In this document: in pieces, positions 1-6,401 of the stretch
How the letters are laid out: each line of letters opens with the position of its first letter
Position numbering within the stretch: position 1 is the first letter of the stretch
Assembly (NCBI GenBank): GCA_041487495.1
Contig: JBGPNN010000144.1
Coordinates: 1-8,668 of the forward strand
Reading direction: 5' to 3'
DNA: 8,668 bases
Origin: JBGPNN01 sp041487495
Lineage (GTDB): Bacteria; Sysuimicrobiota; Sysuimicrobiia; Sysuimicrobiales; Humicultoraceae
Notes under the pieces: model-generated
What the model was told of the DNA's origin: nothing
The model's database searches: none
What the model saw: only the letters and a program-made list of their open reading frames with translations
Position numbers and translations under genes: made by a program

Positions 1-1
1 A

Positions 2-70
2 TCATCGGCAGGAGGAAACCCTTCCAGAGCAGCGAACACCACGACGCTTCGTATGCATCCTTCCCTATGA
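2..70 (+). CDS. Possible 3' end of an upstream gene (very weak)
   Basis: This frame is open from the left window edge and ends in TGA at 68-70. That stop overlaps the ATG of the first enolase-superfamily gene as ATGA, the same kind of 4-base overlap seen at three other gene junctions here. The visible tail ends ...LRMHPSL and has no recognisable motif. All three plus-strand frames are open over these 66 bases, so openness proves nothing; the overlap geometry is the only argument. It could equally be untranslated leader. Confidence 0.2.
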   Translation, partial: SSAGGNPSRAANTTTLRMHPSL

Positions 71-1173
71 AAATCGTCAGGGTCGAATCGTTTCCCATTC
101 GAGCGCCGCGGGCGCAGCGGTTCGAGGCCGCGGGCGCGGTGCTCACGCACTCGGACTTCGCGCTCGTCACCATCGAGACCGATGCCGGCGTCACCGGCTA
201 CGGCGAAGTCTCCAGCGCGCTGGTACAGTACCGGCTCGGCCCCTCGCACGCCCACGACATCAACGCGTATCTCGGACCGGCGCTGATCGGCGAAGATCCG
301 CTGACGATCCCGGGGCTGGTCGATCGCATGGACCGAACATTGCGCGGGGCGAACCAGGCCGCCTCCGGCGTCGAGATGGCGTTGTGGGACATCGCGGGAA
401 AGGCCGCGGGGTTGCCGGTCTACCGACTGCTCGGAGGTAAGGTTCGGCCCGCGGTGCCGCTCAACTGGACGATGGGCTTCCTGGATCCCGAGCAGACGGC
501 CTCCGAAGCCGCATTCTACGTCGAGACGCACGGCGTTCGCAGCGTCCGTCTGAAGATCGGACGGCCAGGCGACGTCGACGAGCGGGCCACTGAAGCGGTG
601 CGCCGGCGCCTCGGCCCCGCGATCCCTATCCGCGTGGACGCGAACGAAGCCTACGCGTCGCCGAAGGAAGCGATCGCCGCGATCCGGCGCCTTGAACCCT
701 ACAACATCCACCTGGCCGAGCAGCCGCTCGCCGCCGCCAACCTCGAAGGGCACGCCGAGGTGCGGCGCGCCGTCAATGTGCCCATCATCCTCGACGAGTC
801 CATTCAATCGCCGCGCGACGCGCTGGCGGCCATCACGGCGCGCGCGGCCGACGCCTTCAACGTGTATGTCAGCGAATCGGGCGGGCTGCTCCGAGCGCAG
901 CAGATCATCGCCATCGCCGAGGCGGCCCGGATCCCGTGTCTCGTCGGCACGATGGGTGAACTGCAGATCGCCTCGGCCGCGGCGGCGCACCTGGCCGTGG
1001 CCTGCGCCAACATCCCTTTCACCTGCGACCTTGTCGGGCCGCTGCGCTATCATGAATCGATCATCCAGGAACCGCTGCGTCTGGAGCGTGGGTTCTTCTA
1101 TCCTCCCGACGCGCCGGGGCTCGGCGTGACGCCCAACTGGGATGTCATCAACCGCTGGCGGGTGCCGCTGTGA
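67..1173 (+). CDS. Enolase-superfamily enzyme, MLE/epimerase-like (paralog A)
   Basis: A 368-residue protein with the usual two-part fold: an N-terminal capping domain (about 1-125) and a C-terminal TIM barrel (about 130-368). Family members use Mg2+ to stabilise an enolate formed by removing a proton alpha to a carboxylate, giving racemisation, cycloisomerisation or dehydration. Metal ligands are visible as D191 (RVDANEAY), E218 (AEQPL) and D243 (ILDES); the DES form resembles the MLE/epimerase group rather than mandelate racemase. The beta-2 base motif is R161-L-K163 instead of K-x-K. On beta-6, where relatives have Lys (N-I-K-x-x-K-x-G-G), this protein has N-V-Y267-V-S-E-S-G-G, so the second catalytic Lys is absent. 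E298 lies in the GTMGEL segment of the late barrel. ATG 67 is the first start in frame and gives a typical MKIVRVESFPIR beginning; no close Shine-Dalgarno is visible. The gene ends in a GTGA overlap with its paralog. The family is clear; the substrate cannot be told. Confidence 0.93.
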   Translation: MKIVRVESFPIRAPRAQRFEAAGAVLTHSDFALVTIETDAGVTGYGEVSSALVQYRLGPSHAHDINAYLGPALIGEDPLTIPGLVDRMDRTLRGANQAASGVEMALWDIAGKAAGLPVYRLLGGKVRPAVPLNWTMGFLDPEQTASEAAFYVETHGVRSVRLKIGRPGDVDERATEAVRRRLGPAIPIRVDANEAYASPKEAIAAIRRLEPYNIHLAEQPLAAANLEGHAEVRRAVNVPIILDESIQSPRDALAAITARAADAFNVYVSESGGLLRAQQIIAIAEAARIPCLVGTMGELQIASAAAAHLAVACANIPFTCDLVGPLRYHESIIQEPLRLERGFFYPPDAPGLGVTPNWDVINRWRVPL

Positions 1174-2288
1174 AAATCGCACGGATCGACGTCTACGCGG
1201 TGCGCGCGCCGCGCAAAGAACCGGTGCGTTCGGGCACGACGACGGCCGGCGCGGTGACCGCGTCGGAGTTCGGCATCGTCCGTATCGAAGCTGATAGCGG
1301 CACCGAGGGGCTGGGCGAAATCTCGATCACGTCTCCACGGATCGGCTTCTCGCTCTGCCACGCGGCCCGGCGGCTCCTCGTCCCGCGGCTGATCGGACTC
1401 GACCCACTGGCGGTACCTCGCGCCCTGCGCGTCATCGACGACACCCTGGCCGGCGAGCTCAGCGCCCCGTACTTGCGCGCGGCATTCGAGATGGCGCTGC
1501 TCGACCTCACCGGCCGCCACTACGGGGTGCCCGTGTATCAACTGCTCGGCGGCCGCTCGCGCGAGGGCGTGCCGCTCGCGTGGGGAATTTATCAAAAGAG
1601 CCCACAGGAGATGGCCGACGATGCGGCGGCCGGTCTGGCCGCCGGCTTCCACGCGATCAAGTTAAAGGTCGGACGCGACCTGCGCGACGACGTGGCCGCG
1701 GTGCGCGCCGTCGCGAACGCCGTCGGGCCCGACGTGCCGCTGCGGCTGGATGCCAACATGGCCTGGCGCACGGTGCCCGAGGCGGCGACCGCGATCCGTA
1801 CGCTGGCGGCCGAAGCCCGGGTGGCGTGGATCGAGCAGCCGCTCGGCCGCGCGAACCTCGACGGTCTGCGCCTCCTGCGCGGGCGGACCGGCGTGCCCAT
1901 CATGGCGGATGAAAGCCTGCAAACCCTGCGCGACGCCTATGAGGTGGCGCGTGCGGAGGCGGCCGATGTCTGGAACGTATACGTGGTGGAAGCCGGTGGC
2001 CTGATGGCCGCGGCCGAGATCTTCGCGCTGGCCCGCGCGCTCGACATTCCGTGTATCATCGGGAGCCAGGCCGAACTGGGGATCGGCACCGCCGCGGCCG
2101 CGCACCTGGGCGTCGCGCTGCCGAATCTCCCGTATCCGTGCGAGACGTTTGGCCCGCTACGCTACGAGCGCGACATTGCGAGCCCGGGGCCGCGCATCGA
2201 GCGGGGGATGTTGTATCCGCCTGAAGGACCGGGTCTGGGCGTCCGGCTCGACCCTGACACGCTGCGCGCGTGGCAGGTCAACGAATAA
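1170..2288 (+). CDS. Enolase-superfamily enzyme, MLE/epimerase-like (paralog B)
   Basis: A 372-residue paralog of the preceding gene, similar along its whole length but clearly diverged. The capping domain is about 1-130 and the TIM barrel follows. Beta-2 carries the standard K164-L-K166. Metal ligands are D194 (RLDANMAW), E222 (IEQPL) and D247 (MADES). Beta-6 reads N-V-Y271-V-V-E-A-G-G, so Tyr again replaces the Lys of MLE and Ala-Glu epimerases. The late-barrel glutamate is E302 in GSQAELGIG. Translation starts at GTG 1170, whose last two bases are part of the previous gene's TGA (GTGA). There is no strong Shine-Dalgarno, so translation is probably coupled to paralog A. The shared beta-6 Tyr shows that the substitution predates the duplication or is selected in both. 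A hetero-oligomer or two successive steps in one pathway are both possible. The substrate is unknown. Confidence 0.93.
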   Translation: MKIARIDVYAVRAPRKEPVRSGTTTAGAVTASEFGIVRIEADSGTEGLGEISITSPRIGFSLCHAARRLLVPRLIGLDPLAVPRALRVIDDTLAGELSAPYLRAAFEMALLDLTGRHYGVPVYQLLGGRSREGVPLAWGIYQKSPQEMADDAAAGLAAGFHAIKLKVGRDLRDDVAAVRAVANAVGPDVPLRLDANMAWRTVPEAATAIRTLAAEARVAWIEQPLGRANLDGLRLLRGRTGVPIMADESLQTLRDAYEVARAEAADVWNVYVVEAGGLMAAAEIFALARALDIPCIIGSQAELGIGTAAAAHLGVALPNLPYPCETFGPLRYERDIASPGPRIERGMLYPPEGPGLGVRLDPDTLRAWQVNE

Positions 2289-2292
2289 GGAG
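2287..2292 (+). promoter_or_regulatory. Ribosome binding site AAGGAG
   Basis: AAGGAG overlaps the TAA stop of paralog B and lies 6 bases before ATG 2299. It fixes the start of the DUF3830 gene over upstream in-frame starts, and it suggests that ribosomes ending on paralog B reinitiate here. Confidence 0.8.
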
Positions 2293-2298
2293 CAGACG

Positions 2299-2763
2299 AT
2301 GAAACCGACACGCCGCCATATCCGCCTCACGTTTGTCACCACCGGTGAGTCCGCCGTCGCCGAGTTGCTCGAGGATGAAGCCCCGGCGGTCTGCCAGAAG
2401 GTGTGGGAGGCGCTGCCGCAAGAAAACGGCACGCTCCACGGGCAGTTTTCAGGGGCCGAAGTGTTCATCCTCATCGACCCGCTGAACGCGCCCGCGGAGA
2501 ACCAGACGCAGATCCCGCTGCCCGGTGAGATCCTGTACTTCTTCGATCCGGGCGGCAGCGTGCAGAGCCCGAAGCCAGTGGGAGAGATCTGTCTGGTCTA
2601 CAACCGGGGCGTGATCCTCAAGGGATGGGAAGGCGCGCCGACCTACGCGAGTCTGTTTGCGCGCATCCCGGGCGACTGGAAGTACGATTGGACCGCCTTC
2701 GCGGACGCGTGCCGGCGGGTGCGCCGCGAGGGACCACAGCGCCTTCGGATTGAGCGCGCCTGA
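2299..2763 (+). CDS. DUF3830 family protein (cyclophilin-like)
   Basis: A 154-residue soluble protein with no signal peptide or membrane segment. I assign it to the DUF3830 family from remembered family features: an N-terminal strand (HIRLTFVTTGESAVAELL), then APAVCQKVWEALPQ (28-41), a HGQFSGAEVFI segment (47-57), AENQTQIPLPGEILYFF (66-82), and a final GDWKYDW region. This family is thought to share the small beta-barrel fold of cyclophilin-like proteins such as TM1367. No enzymatic reaction is established that I know of, and the sequence shows no obvious catalytic motif. The open frame continues upstream of ATG 2299 inside paralog B, but the AAGGAG at 2287 and the family-like N-terminus support this ATG. 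The gene follows paralog B by 10 bases, so it is cotranscribed and may bind the substrate or product of the enolase-superfamily enzymes; that role is inference. Confidence 0.82.
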   Translation: MKPTRRHIRLTFVTTGESAVAELLEDEAPAVCQKVWEALPQENGTLHGQFSGAEVFILIDPLNAPAENQTQIPLPGEILYFFDPGGSVQSPKPVGEICLVYNRGVILKGWEGAPTYASLFARIPGDWKYDWTAFADACRRVRREGPQRLRIERA

Positions 2764-2771
2764 GCGGCGCG
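2755..2771. terminator. Short GC hairpin at convergent junction (candidate terminator)
   Basis: CGCGCC (2755-2760) and GGCGCG (2766-2771) are perfectly complementary 6-base arms around a 5-base loop that contains the TGA of the DUF3830 gene. It sits at the 12-base convergent junction with the SDR gene. There is no T-run on either side, so it is not a canonical intrinsic terminator. A GC hairpin this short can arise by chance in such DNA. Confidence 0.3.
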
Positions 2772-2775
2772 ACGG

Positions 2776-3516
2776 TTACCGAAACTTCCCGAGCAAATAC
2801 CCGCCGTCGACAGGCAGACAGACGCCGGTGATGAACGCCGCCTCGTCGCTGCAAAGGAACAGCGCCGCCTGCGCAATCTCTTCCGGCCGTCCTTTGCGGC
2901 CGAGCACGCTGCGCGCAATCTGAAAGCGCAGGTGTTCATCTGTGACGGGGTGGGTGTCGATGGCGCCGGGGGCAATGGCATTGACCCGGATGCCCCGCCG
3001 GCCAAAGTCGATGGCCATGGACCGGGTGAGTTGGATCACGCCGGCCTTGATCGTCACGTACGGCGCTTGATCGGGAAAGGGCAGCATCGCGCCGACCGAC
3101 GCCAGGTTGATGATACTGCCACCCTCGGTCATCGCCGGCACCGCGTGCTTCGAACACAGAAACATGCCCGTCAGGCCGATGGCGATCGACCGGTTCCAGT
3201 CCTCCAGCGTGCAGTCTACGACGTTGCCGAACCCGCTCAGGAGCGCCGCGTTGTTAATCAAGATGTCCAACCGCCCGCGGGCCACGACGGTGGTGCGGAC
3301 GAGGTTCTCCACCTCCGCGGCCTGCGAGACATCGCAGGGGACAAAGAGACACGCCCCGCCGGTCGCGGTGATCTCCGCCGCGGTCGCCTCACCGTGAGGT
3401 CGATCGATATCGCCGATCGTCACCTGCGCGCCTTCGCGCGCGAACAAGATCGCGGTGGCCCGGCCAATGCCCGCCGCGCCGCCGGTCACAATCGCCACTT
3501 TCCCATTGAGCCTCAC
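2776..3516 (-). CDS. SDR family NAD(P)-dependent oxidoreductase
   Basis: A 246-residue classical short-chain dehydrogenase/reductase with a single Rossmann domain. It has the TGGAAGIG dinucleotide motif (11-18), D36 at the end of beta-2 (favouring NAD(H) over NADP(H)), D62 in CDV, NNAA (88-91), S140, and Y153-x3-K157 (YVTIK). The C-terminal LPVDGGY (234-240) is typical. The tetrad Asn is missing: the usual v-N-L-x-G-x-F reads I-G114-L-T-G-M-F. Length is normal. I start it at GTG 3516, which overlaps the upstream stop as GTGA and has GGGAG 8 bases before it. An ATG at 3549 would add 11 residues (MERPAG...) unlike the normal SDR beginning. The gene is second in a unit with the MBL-fold gene. 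It probably oxidises an alcohol or reduces a ketone in the same pathway; the substrate is unknown. Confidence 0.92.
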   Translation of the reverse strand: MRLNGKVAIVTGGAAGIGRATAILFAREGAQVTIGDIDRPHGEATAAEITATGGACLFVPCDVSQAAEVENLVRTTVVARGRLDILINNAALLSGFGNVVDCTLEDWNRSIAIGLTGMFLCSKHAVPAMTEGGSIINLASVGAMLPFPDQAPYVTIKAGVIQLTRSMAIDFGRRGIRVNAIAPGAIDTHPVTDEHLRFQIARSVLGRKGRPEEIAQAALFLCSDEAAFITGVCLPVDGGYLLGKFR

Positions 3517-4439
3517 GGTCGTCGCTCCCAGGCCGGCAGGCCGTTCCACGACGTCCGCGCCGCTTCACCGGTTCGCTCCAGTGCCACAAGATGCCCATAC
3601 GCGCACCACCCCCAGCGCTGCGGGATCTCCCCAAAGCGGAAACGGTCCAGGAGCGCGCCGGCGACAACGGACAGGTGTACCGGCGTCCCCGCGTGGTTGA
3701 GGGTCTCTCTGACCACGCGATGACATTCTTCGGCGTTCTCCATCGCGCTCACCACAAAGTCGCGCGCGGCGTTGCCCTCTTTGACGGGATAGTGACACCC
3801 CAAGAGGCGGGTCGTACCGGTGCCAAGGATTTTCTTCTGCGTCTCGAGGTACACCAGCGCATCGAAGTAGGACGGGGGAAAGACGCCGGGCTCGAGCACC
3901 GCATCCCCCACGAGCAGGCTGTGGGACCGCGCATCAACGAGCGCGATGTGCCCGCGCGTGTGTCCGGGGACGTGGATCACCCGCACGCGCCAGCCGTCTC
4001 CGAGATCAATCGCGTCCCCTTCTAGCAGCACGGTGCCCACACGCACCCCCGGGCCGAGCATCCCCCGCGCGCGCGTGATGACCGCTTCCCGCAAGGGCAG
4101 CCCAAACGCCTCTGCCCAATAGTATCCATCCGCAATCAGCGCCGCCGGATCTTCTGCCCAGACCTTATCGTCCGCGTGGGCGCAGAAGGCCGCCGCAGGC
4201 GCGGCGACTTTGATCTCGGCGCCGCCGCCCACGTGATCCGCGTGCGCGTGCGTGATCACGCACACGTCGATCGCGGCGAGCGACCGACCGCAGCGTCGCA
4301 GGTAGGCATCGATCTGCGCCGAGGCCCCCGCGTACCCGGCGTCGACTAGGACCAGGCGCTTGCCGAGGAGCGCGTAGATTGCCAGACTGGCCGGTGCATA
4401 CTCCAGCTCTATGCGGTGGATGCCGGGTGCGACTTCCAC
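3513..4439 (-). CDS. MBL-fold metallohydrolase
   Basis: A 308-residue metallo-beta-lactamase-fold hydrolase, probably cytoplasmic because no signal peptide is visible. The full dinuclear metal site is present: H64-A-H66-A-D68-H69 (THAHADH), H160 in PGHTRGH, D179 in LLVGDA, and H216 in GCHYPV. The arrangement is that of the glyoxalase II/lactonase-like branch, which hydrolyses thioesters, lactones or other esters. A helical C-terminal part (about 225-308) follows and includes GEIPQRWGWCAYGH. The start is GTG 4439, with GGAGG only 4 bases upstream on the minus strand; no better start is available. It is the first gene of a two-gene unit, and its TGA overlaps the SDR start (GTGA). Beside lactone-forming-type enolase-superfamily enzymes a lactonase or esterase role is attractive, but that is context only. 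Confidence 0.9.
   Translation of the reverse strand: MEVAPGIHRIELEYAPASLAIYALLGKRLVLVDAGYAGASAQIDAYLRRCGRSLAAIDVCVITHAHADHVGGGAEIKVAAPAAAFCAHADDKVWAEDPAALIADGYYWAEAFGLPLREAVITRARGMLGPGVRVGTVLLEGDAIDLGDGWRVRVIHVPGHTRGHIALVDARSHSLLVGDAVLEPGVFPPSYFDALVYLETQKKILGTGTTRLLGCHYPVKEGNAARDFVVSAMENAEECHRVVRETLNHAGTPVHLSVVAGALLDRFRFGEIPQRWGWCAYGHLVALERTGEAARTSWNGLPAWERRP
3525..3529 (-). promoter_or_regulatory. Ribosome binding site GGGAG for the SDR gene
   Basis: On the minus strand GGGAG lies 8 bases before GTG 3516, inside the end of the MBL-fold gene. It supports GTG 3516 over ATG 3549 as the SDR start. Confidence 0.65.
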
Positions 4440-4529
4440 TGAACCTCCGATGATGCGCTGGCGTGACGACCCGAGTCACATTCGGACAGGCTGATAGGAC
4501 CCCCTGCAGCCGAACGCGAAGAGTGGCGC
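4440..4529. promoter_or_regulatory. Divergent intergenic promoter/operator region
   Basis: These 90 bases separate the divergent MBL/SDR unit and the ABC transporter unit, so both promoters should lie here or nearby. No convincing -35/-10 pair stands out on either strand. Visible elements are GGAGG at 4444-4448 (minus-strand ribosome site for the MBL gene), a perfect GTGAC-N7-GTCAC inverted repeat at 4463-4479, and an imperfect hairpin at 4481-4514 (TTCGG/CCGAA outside, CAGG/CCTG inside, 12-base loop). The GTGAC repeat has the size of a dimeric repressor operator, but 5-base arms can occur by chance. No regulator gene is in the window. Confidence 0.45.
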
Positions 4530-5474
4530 ATGACGGCCTATGTCGTCCGCCGGGTTCTCTTGTTGTTGCCCGTGCTGCTGTTCGTGTCCGCGATCGTCTT
4601 CTTCGTGTTTCGCATCATCCCCGGTGATGCGGCCGTGGTGCGACTCGGGGAGTCCGCCGATCCCGAATCCGTCGCCAGGCTGCGCCGGCTGATGGGTCTG
4701 GATCGCCCCATCTACGTCCAGTACCTCGTCTGGTTGGGCCACGCGGTCCGCGCCGACCTCGGCGAGTCTCAAGTGAACCAACAGGGTGTCTTTTCCCTCG
4801 TCATCGAGAAGTTTCCGGCCACGCTGGAACTGGCCCTCCTGGGGGTCCTGCTCAGCCTGATCGTGTCCGTACCCATCGCCATTCTCAGCGCACTCCGGCG
4901 AGGCACATGGGTCGACCAGGTCGCGCGTCTGGGCGCCCTGGTGGGCTTCTGTGTGCCACGCTACTGGCTGGCCGTGCTCCTCATCCTGTTTCTCGCCGTC
5001 CACTGGCGCTGGTTTCCACCGGCGGGATATGTCCCGCTGACGGAGCAGCCGCTCGCAAACCTGCGCTATGTGGTGCTCCCCATGTTGTCCGTTGCCCTCA
5101 CGCTTGCCGCGGTGCAGATGCGGTTCCTCCGCTCGAGCCTGCTCGACGTGATCGCGCAGGACTACATCCGCACCGCCCATGCCAAAGGCGTCGCGCAGCG
5201 CGTCGTGGTGCTGCGTCACGCGCTGAAGAACGCCTTCATCCCCTTCATCACCGTTGTGGGTTTGGAGTTCGGGAATCTGCTGGGCGGCTTGGTCGTCGTC
5301 GAGCAGATCTTCTCCTGGCCGGGCGTCGGCTGGCTTATGGTCCAGTCGATCATGCACCGCGACTACGCCGTCGTCCAGGGGGCCGTGCTGTTGATCGCGA
5401 CCACCTTCGTGACCATCAACCTCCTGGTCGACGTGGCGTACGCCGCTCTCGATCCCCGGATCCGCTACAGGTGA
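4530..5474 (+). CDS. ABC transporter permease, DppB-type
   Basis: A 314-residue inner-membrane permease of the dipeptide/oligopeptide/nickel importer family. The first transmembrane segment (about 7-29) is followed by the characteristic R-I-I-P-G-D (28-33) and L-M-G-L-D-R-P (54-60) motifs found in DppB-like proteins. Further hydrophobic segments lie near 98-121, 133-157, 180-197, 236-258 and 281-306. The cytoplasmic EAA loop, which contacts the ATPase, is seen as DYIRTAHAKGV (211-221) and continues to RHALKNAFIP; the C-terminus is DPRIRYR. The length is normal. ATG 4530 gives the usual N-terminus, although its ribosome site is weak (GAAGAG, about 9 bases upstream). It is the first gene of the transporter unit, and its TGA overlaps the next start (GTGA). 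Peptides are only one of several substrate classes in this family, so the cargo is unknown. Confidence 0.94.
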   Translation: MTAYVVRRVLLLLPVLLFVSAIVFFVFRIIPGDAAVVRLGESADPESVARLRRLMGLDRPIYVQYLVWLGHAVRADLGESQVNQQGVFSLVIEKFPATLELALLGVLLSLIVSVPIAILSALRRGTWVDQVARLGALVGFCVPRYWLAVLLILFLAVHWRWFPPAGYVPLTEQPLANLRYVVLPMLSVALTLAAVQMRFLRSSLLDVIAQDYIRTAHAKGVAQRVVVLRHALKNAFIPFITVVGLEFGNLLGGLVVVEQIFSWPGVGWLMVQSIMHRDYAVVQGAVLLIATTFVTINLLVDVAYAALDPRIRYR

Positions 5475-6319
5475 ACCTGCTGCGCGTGCTCGCGCGAGAT
5501 CGGACGGCGTTGGTCGGCGCCGTGCTCTTTCTGGTCGTGCTGGGTGCCGGGACCTTCGCGCCGGCGCTCGCGCCGTACGAGCCACTGGCCGTTCGCGTCA
5601 GCGAGCGCTTCCAGCTCCCGTCGCCCACGCATTGGCTCGGCACGGACGAACTTGGGCGCGACCTCCTGAGCCGGGTCATCTTCGGGGCCCGCGCCTCCCT
5701 CACGGTGGGCGTCATCGCCGTGGGAATCGCCGCCACGGTCGGGACCGGATGGGGGCTCATCGCCGGGTACTACGGCGGCCTGCTCAATGCCGTGATCATG
5801 CGCGGCGTGGACGGGCTCCTGGCGTTCCCCGCGATCATTCTCGCAATGGCCCTGACCGCCACGCTGGGCCCGAGCCTTACCAATGCCGCCGTCGCGATTG
5901 GGATCGTCTTCATCCCGGTATTCGCGCGTCTCGCCCAGGCCAGCGCGCTGTCGCTCAAGGAACGCGAGTTCGTCGAAGCGGCCCGGGCCTGCGGCGCCTC
6001 GGACCGCTATCTCCTCGGCCGCGTGCTGCTGCCCAACCACCTCTCCCCCCTGCTGGTGCAGACGTCCGTCAGTTTCGCCAACGCGATCCTGACCGAAGCG
6101 GCCTTGTCGTTTCTCGGGCTGGGCATCCAGCCACCAACCCCGTCGTGGGGAGCCATGCTGGATACGGGGCGGAAGTACCTCGACCAGACGCCCTGGTACT
6201 CCGTCGCGGCCGGCGGCGCCATCCTATTGGCGGTGCTCGGGCTCAATCTGTTGGGCGACGGGCTGCGCGATGCGCTCGATCCCCGGTTGCGCGGTCTCCG
6301 CGGAGTGGACACGACTTAG
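5471..6319 (+). CDS. ABC transporter permease, DppC-type
   Basis: A 282-residue partner permease of the DppC type. One N-terminal membrane segment (about 12-34) precedes the hallmark H-W-L-G-T-D-E-L-G-R-D (54-64). Core membrane helices follow near 76-100, 117-133, 138-156, 195-215 and 243-262. The EAA loop is EFVEAARACGASDRYLLGRV (166-185) followed by LPNH, and EAALSFLGLGIQ (209-220) is the usual late motif. It ends DPRLRG.... The start is GTG 5471, sharing GTGA with the end of the DppB-type gene. No clear Shine-Dalgarno is present, so translation is probably coupled. The frame is open far upstream inside the previous gene, but that part is a shadow. The two permeases should form the membrane channel of one importer. 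No ATPase gene follows. Confidence 0.94.
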   Translation: MNLLRVLARDRTALVGAVLFLVVLGAGTFAPALAPYEPLAVRVSERFQLPSPTHWLGTDELGRDLLSRVIFGARASLTVGVIAVGIAATVGTGWGLIAGYYGGLLNAVIMRGVDGLLAFPAIILAMALTATLGPSLTNAAVAIGIVFIPVFARLAQASALSLKEREFVEAARACGASDRYLLGRVLLPNHLSPLLVQTSVSFANAILTEAALSFLGLGIQPPTPSWGAMLDTGRKYLDQTPWYSVAAGGAILLAVLGLNLLGDGLRDALDPRLRGLRGVDTT

Positions 6320-6387
6320 GCCGGGAGGCACCCGCAGGACCGTCCGGCGCCGTGGTGAATTTCAAGGCAAGATTTGGGTACCGGGCC

Positions 6388-6401
6388 GAGGAGGCGAAGG
6401 G
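6388..6401 (+). promoter_or_regulatory. Ribosome binding sites before the binding-protein gene
   Basis: GAGGAGG (6388-6394) ends 11 bases before ATG 6406, and AAGGG (6397-6401) ends 4 bases before it. Either can serve, and both favour ATG 6406 over the in-frame GTG codons at 6352 and 6355, which have no such site. Confidence 0.6.

Noticed and set aside
3517..3549. The ATG start at 3549 for the SDR gene
   Set aside because: It adds 11 residues before the standard SDR beginning. GTG 3516 has a GGGAG site 8 bases upstream and a GTGA overlap. It is not formally excluded.
2932..3723. A 263-codon plus-strand open frame across the SDR and MBL genes
   Set aside because: It is antisense to two genes with complete catalytic motifs and translates to Arg/Gly/His-rich sequence without domains.
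4907..5470. An N-terminal extension of the DppC-type permease inside the DppB-type gene
   Set aside because: The extension is Arg-rich and lacks family similarity, while GTG 5471 gives the normal permease N-terminus and a GTGA overlap.
4476..5585. A 369-codon open frame on the minus strand opposite the DppB-type permease gene
   Set aside because: It lies antisense to a clear permease with full family motifs. Its translation is a charged, His/Asp/Gln-rich composition typical of a GC-rich shadow frame, with no recognisable domain.
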